Position numbers and translations under genes: made by a program. From VRUE01 sp963747765 (GTDB taxonomy: Bacteria > Actinomycetota > Thermoleophilia > Solirubrobacterales > 70-9), in assembly GCA_963747765.1 (NCBI GenBank), contig CAVVGH010000007.1:62001-126000 (forward strand): a stretch of 64,000 nucleotides of DNA, given 5' to 3'. Shown here piece after piece: positions 24,919 to 33,892 of the stretch. Under the pieces are notes generated by a model that worked only from the letters and a program-made list of their open reading frames with translations, did not search any database and was not told the origin of the DNA. Numbering within the stretch: position 1 is the stretch's first letter; each line of letters starts with the position of its first letter.

Positions 24919-25929
24919 ATGGCGGAGGCAAGAAAGATCGAGAACGTGATCGTCGTCGGGGGAGGTCCGGCCGGCTATACGGCGGCGCTCTACACGGCGC
25001 GCGCCAACCTCGAGCCGCTCGTCTTCGAGGGCTTCCAGTGGGGCGGGCAGCTGCAGAACACCACCGAGGTCGAGAACTACCCGGGGTATCCCGAGGGCAT
25101 CATGGGGCCGGAGATGATGAGCCAGTTCCGCGCCCAGGCGGAGCGCTTTGGCACCCGGTTCGTAACCGACGACGTCGATCGTGTGGAACTGACGGACGGC
25201 GGCCTGCAAAAGGTCTTCCTCGGCGAGGAGGAGCACCTCGCCAAAACCGTGATCCTCGCGATGGGGGCGGAGCCGCGCCGGCTGGGAGTTCCCGGCGAGA
25301 TGGAGTTGGGCGGCCGTGGCGTGTCGACCTGCGGCGTCTGCGACGGGGCCTTCTTCAAGGACAGGAAGGTGATCGTGATCGGTGGCGGTGACTCGGCCAT
25401 GGAGGACTCGATCTTCATCTCGAAGTACGCCAGCGAGCTGACCGTCGTCAACCGCCGCGACGAGTTCCGCGCCTCGAAGATCATGCGCGACCGTGCTGCG
25501 GAGCGGCCCAATATCGATTTCAAGACGCCGTTCGTCGTCGAGGAGTTCGTCGCGGGAGAGGATGGAGCGCTGGACCACGTCCGGCTCCGCAACCCCGACA
25601 CCGACGAGACCGAGGACTTCGCGGCCGACGGAGCCTTCGTCGCGATCGGACACATCCCCCAGTCGGCGATCGTCAGCGGCCAGGTCGACACCGACGAGGA
25701 GGGCTACGTGCAGACCGCGCCGGGCTCGACCAGGACCAAGCTGGCCGGGGTGTTCGCGGTCGGCGACCTCGTCGATCACACCTACCGGCAGGCCGTCACC
25801 GCAGCCGGCACCGGCTGCATGGGAGCGCTCGATGCGGAGTGGTACCTGCGCGATACGCCGCCAAGCCCGGAGGCGCACTGGGCCCGCGGCGGCGAGCCGG
25901 CGGAGATCGCCCCGACGCCGGGCTCCTGA
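24919..25929 (+). CDS. trxB: Thioredoxin reductase
   Basis: 336 residues, a two-domain FAD/NADPH flavoprotein that reduces thioredoxin. FAD motif GGGPAGYTAALYTARAN near residues 14-30, redox pair CGVC (Cys138, Cys141; most relatives have CATC), NADPH motif IGGGDSAMEDS, and the FAD-binding GVFAVGDLVDHTYRQAVTAAG near the end. ATG 24919 is chosen because GAGG lies about 8 bases upstream; GTG 24910 is the alternative. An AT-rich patch (TATAAAAAGTAAAGTATTAG, 24875-24894), unusual here, may hold the promoter. No thioredoxin gene adjoins it. Confidence 0.93.
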   Translation: MAEARKIENVIVVGGGPAGYTAALYTARANLEPLVFEGFQWGGQLQNTTEVENYPGYPEGIMGPEMMSQFRAQAERFGTRFVTDDVDRVELTDGGLQKVFLGEEEHLAKTVILAMGAEPRRLGVPGEMELGGRGVSTCGVCDGAFFKDRKVIVIGGGDSAMEDSIFISKYASELTVVNRRDEFRASKIMRDRAAERPNIDFKTPFVVEEFVAGEDGALDHVRLRNPDTDETEDFAADGAFVAIGHIPQSAIVSGQVDTDEEGYVQTAPGSTRTKLAGVFAVGDLVDHTYRQAVTAAGTGCMGALDAEWYLRDTPPSPEAHWARGGEPAEIAPTPGS

Positions 25930-25953
25930 CTCGTCGCGCCCGCCGCTGTGCGA

Positions 25954-26178
25954 CTACCCCGGGAAGGGCTCCGGCTGGCGCTCGCCCTGGACGTAGCCGG
26001 ACTCGGGCTCGAGCATCTCGCGGATCTGCCGCTGCAGCTCGGGAGTGTTCTCGTGACCGTGTACCTCCTCGGCGTGTTGGGCGGCGGTCGTCACGACCTC
26101 GTCCTCCTCGCCGATGATCGTCAGCGTGCAATTGCTTTCGCTCTCGAAGCGACGACAGTCTGCCATTACTCGGCTCAT
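25954..26178 (-). CDS. DUF1059 family small protein
   Basis: 74 residues of the DUF1059 family: MADCRRFESESNCTLTI, then an AAQHAEEVHGHENTPEL segment. Possible metal-binding residues are the two Cys and the His pair. Function unknown; relatives occur widely in actinobacteria and halophilic archaea. GGAGG lies upstream of ATG 26178; an inner ATG at 26166 would give the minimal family start. Convergent with trxB. Confidence 0.85.
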   Translation of the reverse strand: MSRVMADCRRFESESNCTLTIIGEEDEVVTTAAQHAEEVHGHENTPELQRQIREMLEPESGYVQGERQPEPFPG

Positions 26179-26254
26179 CTCAGGCCTCCAGTCTGGTGGT
26201 GCCGGCAGGGGATCCCTTGGGCGTGCATGGTCTACACCGGCGCGCGGGGTCCCG

Positions 26255-28162
26255 TCAAGGGGTGGGCCGGGGGGTGACGATCGGGAAGGCCGGGTCCGGC
26301 TCGTCGAGCAGCCCGAGCAGCTCGCCGATCTTCGCGCCGTCGCCCTCGACGCGCAGCCGGCCGCTCTGCGCCAGGTCGGCCAGGTCAGCAGATTTCAGCA
26401 CCAGCCGGTTCAGCGCGTCCCGGGCGACGATCAGCGTCGCGTCGGCATCGGGGCCATGCCGGCCTGAGCGGTGTCGCATGACGCCGTTGCGGATCGTGAT
26501 CGCGTGCTCCTCGTCGGGCTCGGTTATCAGCCAGTCGATCCGCAGATGCAGGTCCCAGGCACGCGGGCCGTTGAGCCGGATCGCCATTGCGTCCAGCAGC
26601 TGCGCAACCGAGAGGCCCGCGACGATGTCGGGTGGGATCCTCGCGGTCAGCGTCTCCGAAACTCCATCGCGGAGCTCCCCGGCACCGGCCAAAAAGAAGT
26701 TGCGCCAGATCGCATTCTCCGCTCCGTAGCCGAGCTGCTCGAGCGTGTCGGCCTGCAGCTGTCGGGCAGCGCGATTCTCGGGCTCGGCAAAGACCAGGTG
26801 ATCGACCAGCTCGGCGACCCAGCGGTAGTCGCCGGCCTCGAACGAGGCTTGGGCCTTCTCGAGCAGCGCCTCGGCGCCGCCCATCGACTCCACGTAGCGG
26901 TGCGCCCGCTCGACCGGTGGGTGCTGCCAGAGGTGAGCGGGGTTGCCGTCGAACCAGCCCATGTAGCGCTGGTAGATCGCCTTCACGTTGTGGCTGATCG
27001 AGCCGTAGTACTCGCGGCAGTGCCACTCGCGAGCGAGGCTGGGGGGCAGCTGCACGAGCTCGGCTATCTCCGGCCCGGTGTGGCCCTGGTTCAGAAGGCG
27101 CAGCGTCTGGTCGTGCAGGTAGGTGTAGAGATCACGCTGCTTTTCGAGGAAATCGACGATTCGCTCTCCTCCCCAGCAGGGCCAGTGGTGCCCGGCGAAG
27201 AGCACGTCGGCCTCGCCTCCGAAGCGCTCGATTGCCTCGTCGAGGTAGTTGGCCCAGATGCGGGGGTCGCGCACCAGGGCGCCGCGCAGCGTGAGCAGGT
27301 TGTGCATCGAGCGCGCGGCGTTGTCGGCGATGCACAGGGCGCGGCGCTCGGGCAGATGGAAGTTCATCTCGGCGGGGGCCTCGGTGCCCGGGGTCAGGTG
27401 GAAGGTGAAGCGCACACCGTCGACGACCTCCTCCTGGCCGCTGGCGCCCACCTCCAAGCTGGGCGGGATCAACGAGATCGTGCCCACCGAGTTCGTCTGT
27501 CCGAGCCCGGCACCGAGCTGGCCCTCGGGGCCCCGCTCGAGGAATGCGCCGAACATGTAGCCGGCGCGCCGCCCCATCGCCATGCCCGCGAAGACGTTCT
27601 CGCTGACCGCGTGGTGGAGGAACCCGGCCGGCGCGAGGATCGGGATCTCCCGCTCCTCGACCTCCTGCGGCGAGACGACGCCCCGTGCGCCGCCGAAGTG
27701 GTCGACGTGGCTGTGGGTGTAGATCAGACCGGTGACCGGGCGGTCGCCTCGATGCTCGCGATAGAGGGCCAGCGCCGCCGCGGCGCACTCCGCCGAGATC
27801 AGCGGGTCGACGACGACGATCCCCTGCTCCCCCTCGATTACGTGCATGTTCGAGATGTCGAAGCCGCGCAGCTGGTAGAGGCCCGGTGCCAGCTCGAAGA
27901 GGCCGGCGATGCGACTCAGTCGGCCCTGGCGCCAGAGGCTCGGGTGGGCGGTGGTGGGTGGATCGGAGTTGAGGAAGTCATAGGACCGCATGTCCCAGAT
28001 CGTGTGGCCCCGCTCGTCGGCGACCAGCGGTGGCTCGAACGGTGCAACCAGCCCGCGGCTCGCCTCGGCGAAGTCGCCCTCGTCGTCGAATGGCAGCGCC
28101 CGCAGGGCTTCGCGATTGCGGGTCGCCGTGTGCCCGGTTGCGGGCTTGCGGGTCTCGCTCAA
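26255..28162 (-). CDS. Alkyl sulfatase, metallo-beta-lactamase fold (SdsA1/BDS1-like)
   Basis: 635 residues. It hydrolyses primary or secondary alkyl sulfates such as SDS. Zn ligands in THSHVDHFGG (His150, His152, Asp154, His155) plus later EMNFHLPERRAL and FAGHHWPCWGG; a helical dimerisation domain follows, then a C-terminal SCP2-like domain from about 520. No signal peptide is obvious, unlike some secreted members. TTG start at 28162 overlaps a short minus frame ending there. The IS110 element sits immediately upstream of the gene and may have cut its promoter. Confidence 0.9.
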   Translation of the reverse strand: MSETRKPATGHTATRNREALRALPFDDEGDFAEASRGLVAPFEPPLVADERGHTIWDMRSYDFLNSDPPTTAHPSLWRQGRLSRIAGLFELAPGLYQLRGFDISNMHVIEGEQGIVVVDPLISAECAAAALALYREHRGDRPVTGLIYTHSHVDHFGGARGVVSPQEVEEREIPILAPAGFLHHAVSENVFAGMAMGRRAGYMFGAFLERGPEGQLGAGLGQTNSVGTISLIPPSLEVGASGQEEVVDGVRFTFHLTPGTEAPAEMNFHLPERRALCIADNAARSMHNLLTLRGALVRDPRIWANYLDEAIERFGGEADVLFAGHHWPCWGGERIVDFLEKQRDLYTYLHDQTLRLLNQGHTGPEIAELVQLPPSLAREWHCREYYGSISHNVKAIYQRYMGWFDGNPAHLWQHPPVERAHRYVESMGGAEALLEKAQASFEAGDYRWVAELVDHLVFAEPENRAARQLQADTLEQLGYGAENAIWRNFFLAGAGELRDGVSETLTARIPPDIVAGLSVAQLLDAMAIRLNGPRAWDLHLRIDWLITEPDEEHAITIRNGVMRHRSGRHGPDADATLIVARDALNRLVLKSADLADLAQSGRLRVEGDGAKIGELLGLLDEPDPAFPIVTPRPTP

Positions 28163-28214
28163 GGGGCGCCCGCCTCCTGCCGCGCCCAGGCCCCGGTGGC
28201 CGCGCTGCTCATAG

Positions 28215-28490
28215 GAGAACCTTCCCCCGTTCTTTCTGAGATCTGGATGAGGCCGACCGAAGGGAGGCCGACGCAGAATCCCGGGAAGGACAGAGAGCCG
28301 ACCGCCGTTGGGAGAGCGCCAGCGTCGCTAGCCCCGTAGAGGGCCAGAATGAGACCAGCGCCTCCCGACGGTCGGAGGCACCTGAAGCGGCCACAAGGAG
28401 TGGCGCCCCAGAGCGCCAATCTATGAGCAACCGCAACGGTACCTCGCGGCCGGCTCGAACGAAAGTGAAATCGAGCGAGGGAGGTATCCG
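28215..28490 (+). ncRNA. Candidate bridge RNA region of the IS110 element
   Basis: In characterised IS110 elements the 5' non-coding end encodes a bridge RNA that pairs with donor and target DNA. This stretch has no credible gene on the plus strand and can fold: a long stem pairs 28298-28314 with 28362-28375 (CCGACCGCCG with CGACGGTCGG) around a 47-base internal part, and a shorter hairpin pairs GGCGC at 28402 with GCGCC at 28413. Exact ends are unknown. Confidence 0.5.
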
Positions 28491-29702
28491 ATGGAGGGGT
28501 TTGCGGGGATCGACTGGGCCAGTGCAGAGCACGCGCTCTGCGTCGTCGACGGGGCTGGCGGGACGCTGGCCGGTGAGTTCTTCACCCATGACGAGGCTGG
28601 GATCGAAGGGCTGATCGAGCGCATGCGGGGCCTCGGCGTGGTGCGTGTAGCGATCGAGCGTCCCGACGGCTTGCTCGTCGAGCGCCTGCTCGCGGCCGGC
28701 TTCACCGTCTTGCCGGTCCACCCCAACAAGCTGAAGGCGACGCGACCCCGCTATGAGGCCTCCGGTGGGAAGTCCGACGGCTTCGACGCCTTCGTCCTGG
28801 CCGAGCTGGCCCGAACCGATTCCCATCGCCTGCGCTCGCTTGCGCCGGATTCCGATGAGACCAAGGCGCTGCGGGTTCTCACCCGCAGCCGTGAAGATCT
28901 GGTCGGCGCCAGGGTCCGGCTCGCCAACGAGCTGCGCGCGCAGCTGGATGCCTTCTGGCCCGGTGCGGCGCGGCTCTTCGCCGCCATCGACTCGCCGATC
29001 TCCCTCGCCTTCCTGGAGCGCTACCCGGCTCCCGCCGATGCGCGCGGTCTGGGCGAGAAGCGACTGGCCGCCTTCCTGGATCGCAGCGGTTACTCGGGAC
29101 GGCGCAGCTCCGAGGAGCTGCTGGGGCGACTGCGAACGGCCCCGCAGGGACGCGCAGGTGAGATCGAGGCCCGGGCGCGACGCTCTTCGGTGCTCGGCCT
29201 GATCGCGGCGTTGAAGCCGATCGTCGAGCAGATCGCAGAGCTCAGCGCTCAGATCGCCGACGCGGTGCGCGCTCACCCCGATGGACAGGTCTTCCTGCCG
29301 CTGTTCAAGGACCCCAAGTCCTCGATCACAGCCGCACGGCTGGTGGCGGAGATCGGCGACGATCGCTCCCGTTATCCGAACGCCGAGGCGCTGGCGGCCG
29401 ACGCCGGCATGGCTCCTGTGGCGAGGGAGTCGGGCAAGCGCAAGGTCGCCGGGTTTCGCTGGGCCTGCGACAAGCGGCTCCGTGACGCCGTCGCGTGCCT
29501 TGCCGACTCCACCCGTCACCATCACCCCTGGGCGCGAGGCGTCTACCTCTCTGCACGAGGACGAGGCCTGGACCACTCCCACGCGATCCGCGTCCTCGGC
29601 CGCGCATGGCTGCGCGTTCTCTGGCGCTGCTGGCAAGACGGAGTCGCCTATGACCCTGCCAAACACGGCAATTTGCGACGGCTTCAAATGGTGGGGGGTT
29701 GA
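28491..29702 (+). CDS. IS110-family transposase (DEDD)
   Basis: 403 residues. RuvC-like domain with the DEDD set visible as Asp8 (GIDWA), Glu56 (AIERPDG), Asp96 and Asp99 (KSDGFDAF). A helical middle follows, then the C-terminal domain with the conserved Ser314 in ARESGKRK, which in IS110 enzymes is the nucleophile. GGGAGGTATCCG precedes the ATG. All catalytic residues and the full length are kept, so the element may still be active. Confidence 0.93.
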   Translation: MEGFAGIDWASAEHALCVVDGAGGTLAGEFFTHDEAGIEGLIERMRGLGVVRVAIERPDGLLVERLLAAGFTVLPVHPNKLKATRPRYEASGGKSDGFDAFVLAELARTDSHRLRSLAPDSDETKALRVLTRSREDLVGARVRLANELRAQLDAFWPGAARLFAAIDSPISLAFLERYPAPADARGLGEKRLAAFLDRSGYSGRRSSEELLGRLRTAPQGRAGEIEARARRSSVLGLIAALKPIVEQIAELSAQIADAVRAHPDGQVFLPLFKDPKSSITAARLVAEIGDDRSRYPNAEALAADAGMAPVARESGKRKVAGFRWACDKRLRDAVACLADSTRHHHPWARGVYLSARGRGLDHSHAIRVLGRAWLRVLWRCWQDGVAYDPAKHGNLRRLQMVGG

Positions 29703-29713
29703 CACAGGGAGTC

Positions 29714-30913
29714 TCATTCGGTGCCCTCGCTGGCGAGGGCGGCCAGCCGCGGCGCCGGGCGGTAGGCCTCGCCGTGGCGCTCGCACAGCCCCTCGAGCAG
29801 GGTGACGGCGCGCCCGGCCCCGATCAGCTCGGTCAGCTCCACCGGGCCCTGCGGCCAATTGAACCCGAGGCGCATCGCGGTGTCCATGTCGGCCGGCGAG
29901 CCGATCTCCTCTTCGAGCGCAAACGCAGCCTCGTTTGCGATCTGCGCAAACAGGCGGGAGAGGATCTCCTCTGCCGCCGGGTCGATCTTTGCCAGCTCGC
30001 CCGGGTCGAGCGTGGGTGCGTCGATGTCCAGCTCGGGGTCGGCCTCGCGATGCGGCCCGTCGCCGTAGTCGTAGAAGCCGCGGCCGCCCTTGCGTCCCAG
30101 CAGGCCCTCGCCAACCATCCGTTCCTGGGTCGCGCTCGGCCGCCAGCGCTGCGGCTCGCCACCCTGGTGGAAGAAGGAGCGGGCGACGCTCAGGTTGACG
30201 TCGAGGCCGATCAGGTCGAGCAGCTCGAACGGTCCCATCCGAAAGCCGCCTCCCAGCCGGCAGGCGCGGTCGACCGTTGGCGCGTCCGCGACGCCCGCCT
30301 CGAGCATCCGCAGCGACTCGAGCGAGAACGGGCGGGCGAGGCGGTTGGCGATGAAGCCGGGTCGGTCCTTGGCGCGGATCGGCGTGCGGCCCATGCGGCG
30401 GCCGGCCTCGGCGGTCGCCTCCAGCGCGCTGCTGCTCGAGTGCTCGGTGAAGACCACCTCGACCAGCTTCATCAACGCCGGGGGGTTGAAGAAATGCATC
30501 CCCACGATGCGGTCGGGTTGGGGTATGTCGGCGGCGATCGCCTTCACCGAGAGGGAGGAGGTGTTGGTTGCGAGGATCGTCCCTGGCCCGCAGATCGCGG
30601 CCAGCATCGCGAACAGCTCCTGCTTTAGCCCAAGGTCCTCCGGTGCCGCCTCGATCACCAGGTCGCAGCCGGAGAGCTCGGCGAGGCCGCGGGCAGGGGA
30701 GATGCGCGCCAGGGCGTCATCCGCCTCCGCGGCGCTCCACAGCTCCCGCGCCACACCCTTGTCAAGCGCTTCGGGCAGCCGCTTGAGCCCCTCCTCCAGG
30801 GCCTCGGGAACCGGGTCGTGAAGCCTCGTCTCGTAGCCGCCCAGGCAGGCTGTCTGCGCGATGCCGGCCCCCATCGTGCCCGCTCCGACGACGCCGATTC
30901 GCTCGACCTTCAA
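29714..30913 (-). CDS. 3-hydroxyacyl-CoA dehydrogenase
   Basis: 399 residues. N-terminal NAD-binding Rossmann domain with GAGTMG at 10-15 and NTSSLSV, HFFNPP; then two tandem C-terminal dimerisation domains (RPGFIANRL and later FNWPQGPVELTELIGAG). It oxidises 3-hydroxyacyl-CoA to 3-ketoacyl-CoA in fatty-acid or phenylacetate-type degradation. The stop lies flush against the IS110 element. The upstream hydratase overlaps its ATG by 4 bases, so the two steps are co-translated. Confidence 0.92.
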   Translation of the reverse strand: MKVERIGVVGAGTMGAGIAQTACLGGYETRLHDPVPEALEEGLKRLPEALDKGVARELWSAAEADDALARISPARGLAELSGCDLVIEAAPEDLGLKQELFAMLAAICGPGTILATNTSSLSVKAIAADIPQPDRIVGMHFFNPPALMKLVEVVFTEHSSSSALEATAEAGRRMGRTPIRAKDRPGFIANRLARPFSLESLRMLEAGVADAPTVDRACRLGGGFRMGPFELLDLIGLDVNLSVARSFFHQGGEPQRWRPSATQERMVGEGLLGRKGGRGFYDYGDGPHREADPELDIDAPTLDPGELAKIDPAAEEILSRLFAQIANEAAFALEEEIGSPADMDTAMRLGFNWPQGPVELTELIGAGRAVTLLEGLCERHGEAYRPAPRLAALASEGTE

Positions 30914-31680
30914 CGTCCCCTGAACTCCGGCTCGCGCTTCTCGAGAAAGGCCCGCATCCCCTCGGTGCGATCCTCGGTGGCCATCGCCAGCTCGTACAGG
31001 CGGCGCTCGGTCTCCAGCCCGGCGGCCATCGCCGTCTCCTCGGCTGCCAGCACGGCCTGCTTGGCGAGGCGCACCGCGATCGGCGGCCGCTCGGCAACGG
31101 TGCGGGCAAGCTCCATCGCCTCGGTCAGCCAGCGGTTCTTCTTCACGACCTTGTTGACCAGGCCGAACTCCAGTGCCATGTCGGCGTCGAAGCGGCGGCC
31201 GGTGAGGACGTACTCCATCGCTCGCTGCTTGCCGAGCACACGCGCCAGTCGCTGCGTGCCGCCGCCGCCGGGGATGATCCCGAGGGTGATCTCCGGCTGG
31301 CCGAAACGGGCCGTATCGGAGGCGATGACCATGTCGCAGGCCAGCGCCAGCTCGCAGCCTCCGCCCAGCGCGTAACCGGAGACCGCAGCGATAAGCGGCG
31401 TCTTCACGGCGGCAACCCGTCGCCAGAACCCGGCGGCGGGGTGGCGGAGCGCCTCAGCGAAGCTGCGCTCGCTCAGCGCCTTGATGTCGGCGCCGGCGGC
31501 GAAGACCTCGTCGGAGCCGGCGATCACGATGCAGCGCACCTCGGGATCGGGATCGAACCGCTCCAGCTCGGCGGCGAGCCGCTCCATCATCTCCGGCGAG
31601 AGCGCGTTGCGGGCCTCGGGCCGGTTGAGGCGCAGCAGCGCGACATGGCCGTCGCGCGAGCTGTCGAGGATGTCCGTCAT
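30910..31680 (-). CDS. Enoyl-CoA hydratase/isomerase (crotonase family)
   Basis: 256 residues. Oxyanion-hole motifs FAAGADIKAL and SGYALGGGCELALACD, then FGQPEITLGIIPGGGGTQRL with both catalytic-type Glu positions (Glu in GGGCELAL and in PEITLG). It adds water to enoyl-CoA, one step before the dehydrogenase whose gene it overlaps by ATGA. Family members also act in phenylacetate and short-chain degradation, so the exact substrate is open. Confidence 0.92.
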   Translation of the reverse strand: MTDILDSSRDGHVALLRLNRPEARNALSPEMMERLAAELERFDPDPEVRCIVIAGSDEVFAAGADIKALSERSFAEALRHPAAGFWRRVAAVKTPLIAAVSGYALGGGCELALACDMVIASDTARFGQPEITLGIIPGGGGTQRLARVLGKQRAMEYVLTGRRFDADMALEFGLVNKVVKKNRWLTEAMELARTVAERPPIAVRLAKQAVLAAEETAMAAGLETERRLYELAMATEDRTEGMRAFLEKREPEFRGR

Positions 31681-31817
31681 CGGCTCGGGCGATCGATTCC
31701 CGTCTGAGTGCTCCCATAGACCATCTTCGAGCCCATCGGCCGAAGAGTTCGAAAATCACCAGACGATTGGCTCTCTGCGGGTCCGAGGGGCACTGTTGGC
31801 GCCGGTCGTGCGTGCAT

Positions 31818-32987
31818 CTAGCCGGCTTCCATCGGGGTCATCGCGTTGATCCCGGTCACGGCGCGGCCGATGATCAGCTTCTGGATCTGCGACGTCCCCT
31901 CGTACAGCGTGGTCACGCGGGCGTCGCGCAGATAGCGCTCGACCGGGTAGTCGTCGACGTAGCCGGCCCCGCCGTGCACCTGGATCGCCAGGTTCGCGCA
32001 CTCGACGGCGGACTCGGTCGCATACAGCTTGGCGACCGAGGTCTCCATCGTGTTCGGCTTGCCTTCGTCCTTCAGCACGCCGGCCCGGTAGACGAGCATC
32101 CGGGCTGCGTCACGCCTGACGATCATGTCGGCGATCATCTCCTGGACGAGCTGGAAGCGGGCCAGGGGAACGCCGAACTGCTTGCGCTCCGTGGCATAGG
32201 CGGTCGAGGCTTCAACGCAGCCGTCGCAGATTCCCACGCAGCCCGCGGCGACGCTATAGCGGCCGTTGTCGAGGGCGCTCATCGCCACCTTGAAGCCGTC
32301 GCCGATCTCGCCGAGCATCGCGTCGTCGCCGACCTTTACCTCGTCGAGGGAGAGCTCCGCGGTGTCTGAGGAGCGCAGGCCGAGCTTGCCATGGATCTCC
32401 TGCGAGCTGAAGCCCTCGCTGTCGTTCGGGACGAGGAAGCAGGCGAGCCCGCGGTGCTTCTTGGCGGGGTCGGTCTGGGCGAAGATCAGCGCCACCTCGG
32501 AGTAGTTGCCAAGCGAGATCCACATCTTCTGGCCGCTGATCGACCAGCCCGCGTCGGTCTTGGTGGCCCTGGTGCGCAGGTTGGCCGCGTCGGAGCCGGT
32601 GTCGGGCTCGGTCAGCCCGAAGCAGCCGAGTGCCTCGCCCGAGCAGAGCCGCGGCAGCCAGCGCTGCTTCTGCTCCTCGGTGCCCCACTTCTCGATCGAA
32701 CCGGCCACCAGCGAGGTCTGAACGGAGACCACGGTGCGGGCGGAGGAGTCGGCCCGGCCGACCTGCTCGACGATCAGCCCGTAGCCGATGTAGTCGAGGC
32801 CGCGGCCGCCGTACTCCTCGGCGACCGGCGCGCCGAGGTAGCCGACCTCACCGAGCTTGTGGGCGAGCTCGCGGTCAAAGCGCCCGGCGCGGTCGTTGTC
32901 GCGTACCCGCGGGGCGATCTCGCGATCGGCGAACTCGCGCGCCGTGTCGGAGATCAACCGCTGCTCGTCGGTCAACTGGAAGTCCAT
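31818..32987 (-). CDS. Acyl-CoA dehydrogenase
   Basis: 389 residues of the FAD-dependent family. GLTEPDTGSDAANLRTRA for FAD binding, QKMWISLGNYSE, and the catalytic Glu in TTLYEGTSQIQKLIIGR near residue 366, as in short-chain and butyryl-CoA dehydrogenases. It introduces the 2,3 double bond. The ATG at 32987 lies 1 base after the TGA of a tiny Arg/Pro-rich gene, which itself overlaps the aminotransferase. Separated by 137 bases from the hydratase gene. Confidence 0.92.
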   Translation of the reverse strand: MDFQLTDEQRLISDTAREFADREIAPRVRDNDRAGRFDRELAHKLGEVGYLGAPVAEEYGGRGLDYIGYGLIVEQVGRADSSARTVVSVQTSLVAGSIEKWGTEEQKQRWLPRLCSGEALGCFGLTEPDTGSDAANLRTRATKTDAGWSISGQKMWISLGNYSEVALIFAQTDPAKKHRGLACFLVPNDSEGFSSQEIHGKLGLRSSDTAELSLDEVKVGDDAMLGEIGDGFKVAMSALDNGRYSVAAGCVGICDGCVEASTAYATERKQFGVPLARFQLVQEMIADMIVRRDAARMLVYRAGVLKDEGKPNTMETSVAKLYATESAVECANLAIQVHGGAGYVDDYPVERYLRDARVTTLYEGTSQIQKLIIGRAVTGINAMTPMEAG

Positions 32988-32988
32988 C

Positions 32989-33072
32989 TCACCCTGCTTT
33001 CTTCGGTCTTGCCCGGCGCGGTGGCGTTGCTGGCCGCTGGCGAAGGGGGCGCCGCGTCGTGCTGCTGGTCAT
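32989..33072 (-). CDS. 27-residue Arg/Pro-rich peptide
   Basis: Starts MTSSTTRRPLRQ and ends RRARPKKAG; ten or more basic residues. It overlaps the aminotransferase stop as ATGA and ends 1 base before the acyl-CoA dehydrogenase ATG, a spacing typical of real operon members. It may equally be a translational link with no product function. No family recognised. Confidence 0.35.
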   Translation of the reverse strand: MTSSTTRRPLRQRPATPPRRARPKKAG

Positions 33073-33863
33073 GGAAGTTCCCGTCCGAGCGTTGTTGCAA
33101 AGGCCTCCTGCGCCTCGCGGGTGCGCGGCCCGGGCGCCTCGGGAAGCTCGTTGCCGTCGATCGCGGAGACGGTCTGGATCTCGCGCGTCGTCGAGGCTAG
33201 GAATGCCTCGTGCGCGGCTCGCAGGTCGGCGATCGGCCAGGCGCCCTCCTCGACGTGAAGGGCCTTGACGAGGCGGTCGCGGGTGATCGACTCCAGCACG
33301 CCCACGTCGAGCGCGGGGGTGCGCAGCGCCCCCTGAGGAGAGACCCAGAAGACCGCCGCGGTCGGAGGCTCCAGCACGGTTCCGTCGGGCTGCACGAGGA
33401 TTGCCTCGTCGGCGCCCTGCGCCTGCGCCAACCTGGTCGCCTGCATGTTGGCGGCGTAGGAGAGTGACTTGACGCCGTTGAGGATCACCGAGGGGCAATA
33501 GGTCACCGCCGCAAGGCGCAGCGTCTCCGCATGGGCCGGCAGCGGCTCAGTCGCGGCGATGCGACGGCCGCCCCGCGTGACGATCAGCCGCAATTGACCG
33601 TCGGCGGCCCCGGCCGAGGCAAGGAGCGCATCGATCTCTTGCGCCAGGGTGGCGCGGTCGAAGTCGAGCTGGATCGAGGCCGCCGAGCGCTGCAACCGGT
33701 CGAGGTGGTCAGCCAGGGCAAAGGGGCTTCCCGCGTAGAGACGGATCACCTCGAAGACGCCGTCGCCCCGGTAGAGACCGTCATCCTGGAGCGGGACGAG
33801 CGCTTCGCGAGTGCGGGTGATTCGCCCGTCAACGCTCGCCAGCTCCGTAACCGTTATCGCCAT
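33069..33863 (-). CDS. Class IV PLP aminotransferase / aminodeoxychorismate lyase-like
   Basis: 264 residues, fold-type IV PLP enzyme. GLYRGDGVFEVIRLY near residues 29-43, the PLP Lys132 in NGVKSLSYAANM, and the end-region ESITRDRLV and FLASTTREIQTVSAID. This family includes branched-chain aminotransferase, D-amino acid aminotransferase and aminodeoxychorismate lyase (PabC); the short GVKSLSY motif fits lyase-type or D-amino-acid-type members better than BCAT. No pabAB neighbours, so the assignment stays open. The gene is upstream of the acyl-CoA dehydrogenase. Confidence 0.82.
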   Translation of the reverse strand: MAITVTELASVDGRITRTREALVPLQDDGLYRGDGVFEVIRLYAGSPFALADHLDRLQRSAASIQLDFDRATLAQEIDALLASAGAADGQLRLIVTRGGRRIAATEPLPAHAETLRLAAVTYCPSVILNGVKSLSYAANMQATRLAQAQGADEAILVQPDGTVLEPPTAAVFWVSPQGALRTPALDVGVLESITRDRLVKALHVEEGAWPIADLRAAHEAFLASTTREIQTVSAIDGNELPEAPGPRTREAQEAFATTLGRELP

Positions 33864-33892
33864 TGGCCGGCGAGGCTATCTCAGACCGCCCC

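Larger units (their letters stand above)
28208..29714 (+). mobile_element. IS110-family insertion sequence
   Basis: One transposase gene with about 280 bases of non-coding DNA before it and almost none after, the layout of the IS110 subgroup. There are no terminal inverted repeats, as expected. The pentamer CTCAT occurs at 28209-28213 in the left junction and 29713-29717 in the right, compatible with a duplicated core dinucleotide CT at the insertion point; five bases could be chance. The right end lies against the stop codon of the 3-hydroxyacyl-CoA dehydrogenase gene. Ends are approximate. Confidence 0.75.

Noticed and set aside
26471..28339. 622-residue plus-strand reading
   Set aside because: Complement of the alkyl sulfatase, which has the complete Zn-ligand motif on the minus strand.
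28159..28419. 86-residue minus-strand reading through the IS left end
   Set aside because: It crosses the IS110 junction and has no conserved features; only its last 17 codons, near the sulfatase start, might be a remnant leader.
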